From positions 1-5,458 of the forward strand of contig SKJK01000020.1 in assembly GCA_007121995.1 (NCBI GenBank): 5,458 nt of DNA. Reading direction: 5' to 3'. This DNA is from Desulfobulbaceae bacterium (GTDB taxonomy: Bacteria > Desulfobacterota > Desulfobulbia > Desulfobulbales > Desulfobulbaceae). The translations under genes and the position numbers were made by a program. Below the pieces are notes generated by a model, which worked only from the letters and a program-made list of their open reading frames with translations, was not told the DNA's origin and did not search any database. Below are positions 1 through 5,085 of the stretch, piece after piece (position 1 is the stretch's first letter; each line of letters starts with the position of its first letter).

Positions 1-298
1 AATACGCAAGCAATTTCCAGAGGTTTTCAATGCTGTCGAACACCTCGGTACCACCCTGCGCACCACCGGTCCCCTTGACGAGAAGACCACCCAGTTGATC
101 CAGTTGGCGGCAGCGGCAGCCAATCAGTCGGAAGGCTCGGTCAAATCACACACCCGCCGGGCACTACAGGCCGGGGCACAACCCAAAGAAATCACCCACA
201 CCCTGCTGCTGCTGGTGTCAACCATCGGGTTCCCGCAAAGCATGGCGGCCATGTCATGGGCCCAGGACATCCTGGAGCAGGAACCTGCCAACAACTGA
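1..298 (+). CDS. AhpD-like / carboxymuconolactone decarboxylase family protein, 3' part
   Basis: The frame is open from base 2 to the TGA at 296-298, so the gene begins before the window; the ATG at 95 is internal. The visible 98 residues form an alpha-helical CMD-type domain: FPEVFNAVEHLG, an Ala-rich helix, then SEGSVKSHTRRALQAGAQ and an amphipathic PKEITHTLLLLVS helix. In redox-active AhpD proteins the segment before the conserved His reads CxxC-xxxH. Here it reads SEGS-VKSH, so both redox cysteines are serine and peroxidase-type disulfide chemistry is not expected. The general AhpD/CMD fold is well supported by the pattern SxxSxxxHxxxAxxxGxxxxEI. The substrate is unknown. No partner gene is visible upstream. 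Downstream lies a short gap with a possible hairpin terminator and then a metal exporter. Confidence 0.8.
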   Translation, partial: IRKQFPEVFNAVEHLGTTLRTTGPLDEKTTQLIQLAAAAANQSEGSVKSHTRRALQAGAQPKEITHTLLLLVSTIGFPQSMAAMSWAQDILEQEPANN

Positions 299-324
299 AG
301 CAACACTGCACCCGGCACCGCGAC

Positions 325-345
325 CTGCCTGGGCAGGCAGTTCTT
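325..345 (+). terminator. possible weak intrinsic terminator after the CMD gene
   Basis: CTGCCT (325-330) and AGGCAG (335-340) form a perfect six-pair stem around a GGGC loop, followed by TTCTT. The stem is GC-rich and sits between the CMD stop at 298 and the CDF start at 366, where a terminator would be expected. The U-tract is short and interrupted, so termination would be weak. It could also be a fortuitous palindrome. Confidence 0.3.
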
Positions 346-365
346 GCTGAGTCGATAGACAAAAA

Positions 366-1271
366 ATGCAACAGCCTGATAACGATAAAGCACAACGATA
401 CCGGGCCGGCAGACTGGCCACCTGGGTGGGCATCATCGGCAATGTGCTGCTGACCCTGTTCAAGGGAGTTGTCGGGATTGTTTCCGGCAGTATCGCCTTG
501 ATTGCCGACGCTTTTCACTCCCTGTCCGATGTCATGAGTTCCCTGGTGGTCCTCGGCGGCCTGAAATACTCGCAACTGCCGGCGGATGCCAACCATCATT
601 ACGGTCATGCCAAGGCTGAGTCGATTGCCGCCAAAATTGTAGCCATCATGCTCATGGCGGCGGCGGCCGGCATTGCCTGGACCGCTTATCAGGTCATCCT
701 GAAAGGGCAGATCAACATCCCCACCACTGCCGCTCTCTGGGCAGCAGCCGTCTCGATTGTGGTCAAGGAAGGTATGTATCACTACACCATCCGGGTGGGA
801 AGACGGATCAACAGTGTCGCAGTCAAGGCGGATGCCTGGCACCACCGCACCGATGCCCTCTCCTCCATCGCCGCCCTGGCCGGTATCGGTGGCGCCTTGC
901 TTGGTTACCCGTTCCTTGATCCCGTTGCCGGCATCATCGTGGCCCTGATGATTGCCTGGGCAGCAGTGGGCATCTACTGGTCAGCGATCAAAGACTTAAT
1001 GGATCAGGCTCCTAAACAGGAAATGATGATTGATATCGAAAAAACAACGGCAGCAATCCCTGGCATCATGGAAGTACAGGAAGTAAAAGGCCGTCTGCAC
1101 GGCCCAGTTGTGTACATTGATATGAAAATCAGTGTACCTCGGGACATCACTGTCGAACAGGGTCACCAGTTAGCCAATCAGGCAAAACAAATCATCATCG
1201 CCCAGCATCCGGAAGTGGAAGAGGTGTTGATCCACGTTAATCCTTATAACAGCCTCCATAAAGTCCATTGA
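366..1271 (+). CDS. cation diffusion facilitator (CDF) family divalent metal exporter
   Basis: This is a complete 301-residue inner-membrane CDF transporter (FieF/YiiP-like fold), which by family exchanges cytoplasmic Zn2+, Fe2+ or Mn2+ for protons. The transport site is visible as HSLSD in TM2 (His51, Asp55) and HHRTD in TM5 (His159, Asp163). The loop after TM2 carries the family motif PADANHHYGHAKAES (72-86). Hydrophobic segments lie near 19-40, 43-65, 88-110, 121-135, 164-180 and 184-206. Residues after about 215 form the cytoplasmic dimerisation domain, with His267 and His290 matching YiiP metal-site histidines. YiiP His232 and Asp285 appear as Lys254 and Asn292, so the cytoplasmic zinc site is probably altered. 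The ATG at 366 is the first possible start, because an in-frame TGA lies at 348-350. The ribosome site is weak. Metal specificity cannot be read from sequence alone; the HxxxD/HxxxD pair leans toward Zn/Fe-type members. Confidence 0.95.
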   Translation: MQQPDNDKAQRYRAGRLATWVGIIGNVLLTLFKGVVGIVSGSIALIADAFHSLSDVMSSLVVLGGLKYSQLPADANHHYGHAKAESIAAKIVAIMLMAAAAGIAWTAYQVILKGQINIPTTAALWAAAVSIVVKEGMYHYTIRVGRRINSVAVKADAWHHRTDALSSIAALAGIGGALLGYPFLDPVAGIIVALMIAWAAVGIYWSAIKDLMDQAPKQEMMIDIEKTTAAIPGIMEVQEVKGRLHGPVVYIDMKISVPRDITVEQGHQLANQAKQIIIAQHPEVEEVLIHVNPYNSLHKVH

Positions 1272-1290
1272 AGAGTGGATATGGTGCTGA

Positions 1291-1380
1291 TTGCGGATTA
1301 AAAAATTTATAGCCGCCGGCCTTGCCGGTGGCTATGTACTCGTTGTCGTTGTCGCAAGATTGATAATCCGATCCAAGGAG
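1291..1380 (+). other. gap between CDF and rdgB: hairpin and possible one-helix micro-ORF
   Basis: Two overlapping signals occupy the 116-base gap. (1) AGCCGCCGGC (1311-1320) and GCCGGTGGCT (1324-1333) form a ten-pair stem (one G-U) with a three-base loop. On the - strand it is followed four bases later by TTTTTT (1305-1300), which resembles a terminator facing away from rdgB; on the + strand no U-tract follows. (2) From the TTG at 1291 the + frame reads MRIKKFIAAGLAGGYVLVVV and on through VARLIIRSKE, a Lys/Arg-flanked hydrophobic stretch typical of a single membrane helix. This frame then runs into rdgB out of phase and stops at 1546-1548 without further protein character. It could be the remnant of a small membrane protein or chance. 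The hydrophobic codons may themselves create the hairpin. No clear promoter was recognised. Confidence 0.3.
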
Positions 1381-1387
1381 ATGCACC

Positions 1388-1999
1388 ATGAACACTCTTC
1401 TCGTACTTGCGACCGGAAACAGGAAAAAAGCATCCGAAATCAAAGAAATACTCAAAGACATCCCGGTTGTATTACGCACCCTGACCGAGTTCGCCCCCAT
1501 GACGGAACCTGTGGAAGACGGAACAACCTTCCTGGCCAATGCCCGTAGCAAGGCAGTGCACTACGCCCGCTTACTGGGTCAGCCCTGCCTGGCCGACGAT
1601 ACCGGCCTGGTGGTAGAGGCGTTGCACGGTCGGCCGGGCGTTCACACCGCCCGCTATGCCGGGCCAAAGGCAACCGACAGGGAAAATTGCGATAAACTGC
1701 TCCGGGAAATGGCCACAGCAACAAACCGGGCTGCCCATTTCGCCTGCGTTCTCGTCCTGGCGGTCCCGGATGGCGAGGTCTTGAGCTGGGAAGGTCGATG
1801 CGATGGCGAAATAATCACCGAGTTTCGAGGCACAAGCGGGTTTGGTTACGATCCCCTGTTTCTCCTCCCAGAGGTGAACAGAACCCTGGCCCAAATCCCC
1901 CTGGAGGAAAAAGGGGCTTTCAGCCACCGCGGCAAGGCTCTGGCACGGTTCATCGCCGAGTTCGATCTGGTCCGGAAGTGGCTCAACGAGCGGACCTGA
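1388..1999 (+). CDS. rdgB: RdgB/HAM1 family non-canonical purine NTP pyrophosphatase (XTP/dITP diphosphatase)
   Basis: This cytoplasmic house-cleaning enzyme hydrolyses dITP, ITP and XTP to monophosphate plus pyrophosphate and so keeps deaminated purines out of DNA and RNA. The 203 residues match the family's usual length. Landmarks in order are the nucleotide-binding LATGNRKKASEI (7-18), EDGTTFLANARSKA (43-56), the catalytic segment LADDTGLVVEALHGRPGVHT (68-87, with Asp70/Asp71 the general-base pair), ARYAG (88-92), RGTSGFGYDPLF (147-158) and the base-recognition SHRGKA (179-184). A strong ribosome site, AAGGAG at 1376-1381, stands six bases before the ATG and fixes the start. The gene is 116 bases downstream of the CDF exporter. 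Its end faces the convergent U32 gene across only 37 bases. No hairpin was recognised in that gap; the T-rich run at 2040-2055 could supply a U-tract for rdgB mRNA, although it also encodes the lysine-rich U32 C-terminus. Confidence 0.97.
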   Translation: MNTLLVLATGNRKKASEIKEILKDIPVVLRTLTEFAPMTEPVEDGTTFLANARSKAVHYARLLGQPCLADDTGLVVEALHGRPGVHTARYAGPKATDRENCDKLLREMATATNRAAHFACVLVLAVPDGEVLSWEGRCDGEIITEFRGTSGFGYDPLFLLPEVNRTLAQIPLEEKGAFSHRGKALARFIAEFDLVRKWLNERT

Positions 2000-2036
2000 T
2001 CCGCTCTTTCTCACCGGTACGGTACGGGCCATTACC

Positions 2037-3905
2037 TCACTTTTTTTCCTTTTTTGTCACCGTCATTTCGCAACGGTCGCAGTCGAACCGTACCAGATAA
2101 CTGCCCGTCCGGTCGGCAAGCACAAGCGGGTCGGCGGACGGTTGCCCACCATGCCTCCCCCCGCACAGCCCCAACTGTCGCCTGAGGCAGTATCTGCTGG
2201 TCATCAGGGCACACTCCTCCACGGTACCAGCCCGCAGGCGCGACGGATCGATGGCTGTCACGCCATGGCGGCGGTAAAAGGCCAGTGCTCTGCTATTGGT
2301 GATCTGGTCGCGATAATCAACTGTCGCTGCCGGCCAGGGTACCTCCGTGGGAACAAAAGGACGAATGTCCCTCGGGAAGGATGCAAGCCGCACCGCCTGG
2401 TGGGCGGCAAAAGCCCTGCGACGCAGATCGTTGAACACGGAGGCGGCAACAAAGAGATCAGGGGGAAGGGTCACGACCACATCGCGGACCGAAAAGATGG
2501 TGCCACCGCTTTTGCTCAACTGGCGTTGCGCCAGGGACACGATCGATCCTGCCCTGGTCGCCTCTTCCCTGGCGACGACAACCGTTGTCGTTGAGCGTAT
2601 GTTGTCCTCGTCGAGAAGGGTGAGTTGCAGACCACCGTCGTGCTCGCCCAGAGTCATGCTCAGAGCAATGGTGCGGCATTGGCTGCTGCGTTCCAGGAGT
2701 TTATTGAAAGCGACGTCCACATTGCGGAAGATGTCCGTTGCCACGGTCAGCCCCAGGGCGATGATGTCATCCTTGGCATGAATGATCCGTCCCTCGGCCC
2801 GGTTCACCCGCAGGCCGACAAGGGTCTGGTCGCGGGTGAAGAAACAGAGGCCATCGCCGTTGTTGACAGGTTCCTCTCCGCAAAGAGTGAAGGTTTTCGG
2901 CCCGATGGCGACAACCCGGCCGATATGCTTGCCCATGGATTTCGGGGTGCGGGTCTCGGCCACTGCGCCGCTGTGACCGGTGACAAAAAAATCAGTGGCA
3001 CCCCGGCTGAAAGACCGGGACGGATCCGGAGTAAAGCCGAATCGGCAGCGGCCGGACGAGGCGGGAGCCAGATCGGTGCGTGCTTCGAGAATGGCATCCA
3101 GGGCCAGCCGGTAGGCGGCGGTGACGTTTTTGACGTAGTTTTCATCCTTCAGCCGTCCTTCGATCTTGAATGAACAGATACCGGCATCGATGAGGGCGGC
3201 AAGATGGGCGGACAGATCCAGGTCCTGCAAGCTGAGCAGAAAGCGGTCCGCGGCCACCAGTCGGCCTTCCAGGTCCCTGAGGTCGAAACTGTGCCGGCAG
3301 AACTGGGCACATTGGCCCCGGTTGGCGCTCCTGTCGGCCATCACTTCACTGAAAAAGCACTGGCCGCTGTAGGCAACACAGAGGGCACCGTGAACGAAAA
3401 ACTCCAGCGGCACCATGGTGGCATTACGGATTGCCCTGATTTCCGCCAGGTTCAGTTCCCGGGCAAGTACCACCTGGGCGAACCCCACCTGCTCCAGAAA
3501 GCGCACCTTCTCCACGGTCCGATTGTTCATCTGGGTGGAGGCATGGAGGGGAATCGGCGGCAGGTCGCATTCCAGCAGGCCGACATCCTGGATGATGAGC
3601 GCATCAGCCCCAAGCTCGTACAACTGGTGGCAGAGCGCGACGGCCCGATCCAGCTCGTCGTCTTCGAGAAGCGTGTTCAAGGCCACATACACCTTGGCTC
3701 GGAAGGTATGGGCATGGGCTACCAGACGCTCGATATCGGCCAGGCTGTTGGTGGCCGCCGCCCGGGCACTGAACAGCGGCCCGCCGATATAGACCGCATC
3801 AGCGCCATGGTTGACCGCCGCAATGCCGCAGGAGAGGTTTTTTGCCGGAGCCAGCAATTCGATAAGCTCTGGGGTTAGCTCTGGGGTCAGGTCTTGAAAT
3901 ATCAC
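2037..3905 (-). CDS. U32 family protein with DUF3656-type C-terminus (RlhA/TrhP-like RNA hydroxylation protein)
   Basis: This 622-residue protein is annotated in databases as a U32 'collagenase-like peptidase', but characterised relatives RlhA (23S rRNA ho5C2501) and TrhP (tRNA ho5U) are RNA hydroxylation factors. The N-terminal barrel starts at ELLAPAKN (16-23), with GADAVYIGG at 34-42. The U32 signature spans 168-205: LEFFVHGALC, SGQC and RSANRGQCAQFCR, giving Cys176, Cys183, Cys199 and Cys203. FKIEGRLK follows at 246-253, after Cys244. In relatives UbiU/UbiV such cysteines bind a 4Fe-4S cluster, and the same is inferred here. A long middle and C-terminal region (about 290-560) fits DUF3656. 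The tail has a second cysteine set, Cys573, Cys581, Cys609 and Cys612 (RYCLRRQLGLC, then FDCDRCEM). The length and tail favour RlhA over the shorter TrhP. The start is GTG at 3905-3903, supported by GAGG six bases upstream. It directly follows the stop codon of a small remnant ORF, so transcription from beyond it is possible. The family call is firm; the substrate is inferred. Confidence 0.93.
   Translation of the reverse strand: MIFQDLTPELTPELIELLAPAKNLSCGIAAVNHGADAVYIGGPLFSARAAATNSLADIERLVAHAHTFRAKVYVALNTLLEDDELDRAVALCHQLYELGADALIIQDVGLLECDLPPIPLHASTQMNNRTVEKVRFLEQVGFAQVVLARELNLAEIRAIRNATMVPLEFFVHGALCVAYSGQCFFSEVMADRSANRGQCAQFCRHSFDLRDLEGRLVAADRFLLSLQDLDLSAHLAALIDAGICSFKIEGRLKDENYVKNVTAAYRLALDAILEARTDLAPASSGRCRFGFTPDPSRSFSRGATDFFVTGHSGAVAETRTPKSMGKHIGRVVAIGPKTFTLCGEEPVNNGDGLCFFTRDQTLVGLRVNRAEGRIIHAKDDIIALGLTVATDIFRNVDVAFNKLLERSSQCRTIALSMTLGEHDGGLQLTLLDEDNIRSTTTVVVAREEATRAGSIVSLAQRQLSKSGGTIFSVRDVVVTLPPDLFVAASVFNDLRRRAFAAHQAVRLASFPRDIRPFVPTEVPWPAATVDYRDQITNSRALAFYRRHGVTAIDPSRLRAGTVEECALMTSRYCLRRQLGLCGGRHGGQPSADPLVLADRTGSYLVRFDCDRCEMTVTKKEKK
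3865..3888 (-). repeat. 12-bp tandem duplication inside the U32 N-terminus
   Basis: AGCTCTGGGGTT (3865-3876) is followed directly by AGCTCTGGGGTC (3877-3888), one mismatch apart. On the coding strand this gives a doubled Thr-Pro-Glu-Leu at residues 7-14, just before the first conserved strand. It is an in-frame duplication that lengthens a probably flexible N-terminal tail and should be harmless. Confidence 0.85.
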
Positions 3906-4033
3906 TTATATCCTCGTGGCAGCCACTACCTTGCCGATGTCAATATAATGGATACCCACAATATCGGCGATATCTTTCAAGGTGTGACCAAAGATACCCT
4001 TGACGATCATCAGGTAGTATTGGCTGCTGCCAT
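3906..4033 (-). pseudogene. remnant resembling the C-terminal helix-turn-helix of a RAYT/Y1 (REP-associated) transposase
   Basis: On the - strand an ORF from the ATG at 4010 to the TAA at 3906 encodes 34 residues containing GHTLKDIADIVGIHY, then IDIGKVVAA. RAYT/Y1-type transposases often end in a DnaA-like helix-turn-helix of the form GYTLKEIADxLGIHYxTVSxxV. The first two-thirds match that pattern, while the recognition-helix TVS positions are changed to DIG. A strong GGAGAGG (4045-4039) precedes an ATG at 4033 that opens only seven codons (MAAANTT) before a TGA. That TGA overlaps the 34-codon ORF's ATG (TGATG). This looks like a frameshifted or internally deleted gene of which only the ends survive. 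No catalytic transposase residues remain. The resemblance was judged by eye. A genuine coupled leader peptide for the U32 gene is the alternative. Confidence 0.45.
3912..3915 (-). promoter_or_regulatory. ribosome binding site that decides the U32 GTG start
   Basis: On the - strand the sequence reads GAGG-ATATAA-GTG: a Shine-Dalgarno core six bases from the GTG at 3905. The three bases just before GTG are a TAA in the same frame, so no longer in-frame start is possible. Confidence 0.7.
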
Positions 4034-4060
4034 TTTATCCTCTCCAAGGGGTCTGATCTG

Positions 4061-4339
4061 TCATACAATCATATACCGGTCCCCAGCTGGTTTCTCACCC
4101 GGACCGGTCCACTCGATCTCGGCCACACAAGCCCGGCACAGCCGGAAATAACGGATCGAATCAGAGCCGTGGTCGATGAGTTGTTCCAGTTTCTGCTGGA
4201 GTTGCAGCAAACGGTGCTCATTGAGATCCGGGCATTCAAAAACAGATTTCTGCACCCACCGGCCATGCCCTTTGAGAGCTTTCACCACCCGATAACGGAC
4301 CCGATCGTCACTGATATTAAAACAGATCACATAAAACAT
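4061..4339 (-). CDS. cas2: CRISPR-associated protein Cas2, orphan, with Asp-to-Asn at the metal site
   Basis: The 92-residue protein is the usual Cas2 size and has the ferredoxin-like pattern. Beta-1 is MFYVICFNIS (1-10), followed by DDRVRYRVVKALKGHGRWVQ (11-30), the strongly conserved VQKSVFEC (29-36), a Leu/Gln-rich helix (42-56), and SIRYFRLCRAC (61-71) with the CxxC-like Cys68/Cys71. Cas2 normally dimerises as the scaffold of the Cas1-Cas2 spacer integrase. The position that is normally Asp (YDI) in beta-1 is Asn8 (codon AAT), so the nominal metal-dependent nuclease site is lost; nuclease activity is reported not to be needed for spacer integration. No cas1 is recognisable upstream, where a helicase-like remnant and a four-helix gene lie. 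No repeat-spacer array is seen in the 155 bases downstream. The start is the ATG at 4339; an in-frame TAA lies at 4361-4363 and only a weak GGGAAA precedes. The frame is intact, so the gene could still be expressed. Confidence 0.93.
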   Translation of the reverse strand: MFYVICFNISDDRVRYRVVKALKGHGRWVQKSVFECPDLNEHRLLQLQQKLEQLIDHGSDSIRYFRLCRACVAEIEWTGPGEKPAGDRYMIV

Positions 4340-4363
4340 CGCATCATCTGATTTCCCAGGTTA

Positions 4364-4522
4364 TCAACGCGGAACCTGGAATGCAGAATCAGAGTTGGGT
4401 AGCAAAACACGGGCGTAATTACTCCCCCAAAGCGTGCCGATCTCAATCACCTTCGCGGCCGATCGAAAACTCTTCGAATAGTAGAATTCGCCTGCGTTTA
4501 TCTCAGTCCTCAGCACTTTCAC
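4364..4522 (-). pseudogene. helicase-N-terminus-like fragment B
   Basis: Reading from the GTG at 4522, which overlaps the four-helix gene's stop (GTGA), an open frame gives 52 residues ending at the TGA at 4364-4366, with TAA the next codon. Its first six codons lie in the heptamer repeat. From INAGEFYYSKSF onward it looks like real protein: AAKVIEIGTLWGSNYARVLL, then PNSDSAFQVPR. This resembles the small beta-rich N-terminal segment of some SNF2/DEAD-type helicases found in defence loci (KVIE-x-x-TLWG-x-x-x-x-RV-x-LP-x-x-D). It shares KVIE, L, G, RV, LPN and D with fragment A at 4949-5077, about 12 of 22 aligned residues. The rest of any helicase is absent; cas2 starts 25 bases further on. 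Most likely it is a truncated relic. Translation by coupling to the four-helix gene remains possible. Confidence 0.5.
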
Positions 4523-4529
4523 CTCAATC
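4502..4529. repeat. degenerate heptamer repeat, distal side of the four-helix gene
   Basis: Four successive seven-base units are CTCAGTC (4502-4508), CTCAGCA (4509-4515), CTTTCAC (4516-4522) and CTCAATC (4523-4529). The first two are close to consensus and the last two are degenerate and run through the four-helix stop codon. Same unit and same orientation as the repeat at 4927-4954; CTCAGTCCTCA (4502-4512) is identical to 4941-4951 and 4927-4937. Confidence 0.75.
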
Positions 4530-4908
4530 CTTTTTCTTGGTCACGCTGTTTTTGGACTGAAGCTCGAAGGCCACCAAGAATTTTACCGACTTCCTCAGCG
4601 AGTGACTGAAGTTGATCAAATGCAGATTGGGAGAGATACCCGGTATCTAACGCCACATAGAGCTGAGATCGAACCTCCGCGCACGAGGCCTTTGCTGTGG
4701 AAAGAAACTGATGGAATTCGGCACGCCCTCCACGCTCGAAGCCCTCGGCGATGTTGGACATGATGGAAACGGCAGCTCTCTGGATCTGATCCTTGAGTCC
4801 GAAATCTTTGGCAAAGTCGCCTTGCCGGGTGACCTCATAAATCCGCTTCGTCAGCTCCCTGGCCTTTTGCCAAGCGATTAAATCATCGAATCGCTCTACT
4901 TTGCTCAT
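4519..4908 (-). CDS. four-helix bundle protein (S23/IVP-like, TIGR02436 type)
   Basis: This 129-residue protein has the typical family length. Motifs in order are [18 protein letters not shown] (7-24), the hallmark [20 protein letters not shown] (41-60), EFHQFL (64-69), [12 protein letters not shown] (72-83) and a C-terminal helix (97-119). Relatives include proteins encoded in 23S rRNA intervening sequences and the Avd accessory proteins of diversity-generating retroelements; these form oligomeric helical bundles with basic surfaces. No reverse transcriptase, template repeat or rRNA is visible here, so its function is unknown. A good ribosome site, AGAGG, precedes the ATG at 4908 with suitable spacing. 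The gene looks intact and is probably functional. Its surroundings are unusual: heptameric CTCAGTC-type repeats abut both ends, and helicase-like fragments flank them, which suggests that gene plus repeats was inserted as a unit. The tail after about 119 is charged and variable. Confidence 0.93.
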   Translation of the reverse strand: MSKVERFDDLIAWQKARELTKRIYEVTRQGDFAKDFGLKDQIQRAAVSIMSNIAEGFERGGRAEFHQFLSTAKASCAEVRSQLYVALDTGYLSQSAFDQLQSLAEEVGKILGGLRASVQKQRDQEKGLR

Positions 4909-4926
4909 TTGTTCTTCCTCTTTTTA

Positions 4927-4954
4927 CTCAGTCCTCATCGCTCAGTCCTCAGTC
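4927..4954. repeat. heptamer repeat, promoter side of the four-helix gene
   Basis: Four contiguous seven-base units are CTCAGTC (4927-4933), CTCATCG (4934-4940), CTCAGTC (4941-4947) and CTCAGTC (4948-4954), followed by CTG and a run of seven T. Read on the - strand the units are GACTGAG. They lie between the end of helicase-like fragment A and the four-helix ribosome site, and would be in the 5' leader of a four-helix transcript starting further upstream. Confidence 0.9.
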
Positions 4955-5077
4955 CTGTTTTTTTACGTCCTGGTTCGGCAACCAGACGCGGCACACCGTT
5001 TGCCCCCTCAAGATCTGTTCTTCGATGACCTTGCAGGTGCCGTTATGAACGGTGCTGTATTGCCAGGGGGATTCCAT
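4949..5077 (-). pseudogene. helicase-N-terminus-like fragment A, cut by the heptamer repeat
   Basis: From the ATG at 5077 the - strand encodes 42 residues: MESPWQYSTVHNGTCKVIEE, QILRGQTVCRVWLPNQD, then VKKQD and a TGA that lies in the heptamer repeat. The first 37 residues resemble the start of SNF2/DEAD-type helicases from defence loci (xYSTxHNxxCKVIExQTLWGQxVCRVWLPxQDxVVRV). The likeness stops right where the A-rich tract and GACTGAG units begin. An alternative TTG start at 5089 overlaps the preceding ATPase stop (TTGA), so the two were probably co-transcribed and translationally coupled. The missing body of the helicase is not found elsewhere in the window. The assignment rests on remembered family patterns and was not searched. 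Confidence 0.55.
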
Positions 5078-5085
5078 CCGTACAA

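Noticed and set aside
192..845. 217-codon open frame on the - strand opposite the CDF gene
   Set aside because: The CDF frame carries complete transporter motifs; the antisense product is low-complexity with no known pattern.
2000..2060. Intrinsic terminator between rdgB and the U32 gene
   Set aside because: The T-rich tract is present but no convincing stem precedes it, and the tract encodes the U32 Lys-rich C-terminus.
2142..3878. Several long + strand open frames antisense to the U32 gene
   Set aside because: They are mirror frames of a GC-rich, strongly supported gene and have no recognisable domains; the U32 frame has full-length family motifs.
3906..4060. CRISPR array next to cas2
   Set aside because: No unit of 25-40 bases recurs at spacer-like distances on either side of cas2; the only repeats are seven-base units at the four-helix gene.
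3894..4151. 85-codon + strand frame spanning the U32 start and the cas2 end
   Set aside because: It crosses two opposite-strand coding regions and the transposase-like relic; it has no recognisable family. The - strand reading explains the region better.
4340..4520. Remnant of cas1 upstream of cas2
   Set aside because: None of the - strand frames shows Cas1-like sequence; the open frame there matches fragment A of the helicase-like relic instead.
4519..4908. Diversity-generating retroelement with Avd
   Set aside because: The four-helix protein is Avd-like in fold, but there is no reverse transcriptase, template/variable repeat pair or target gene in the window.
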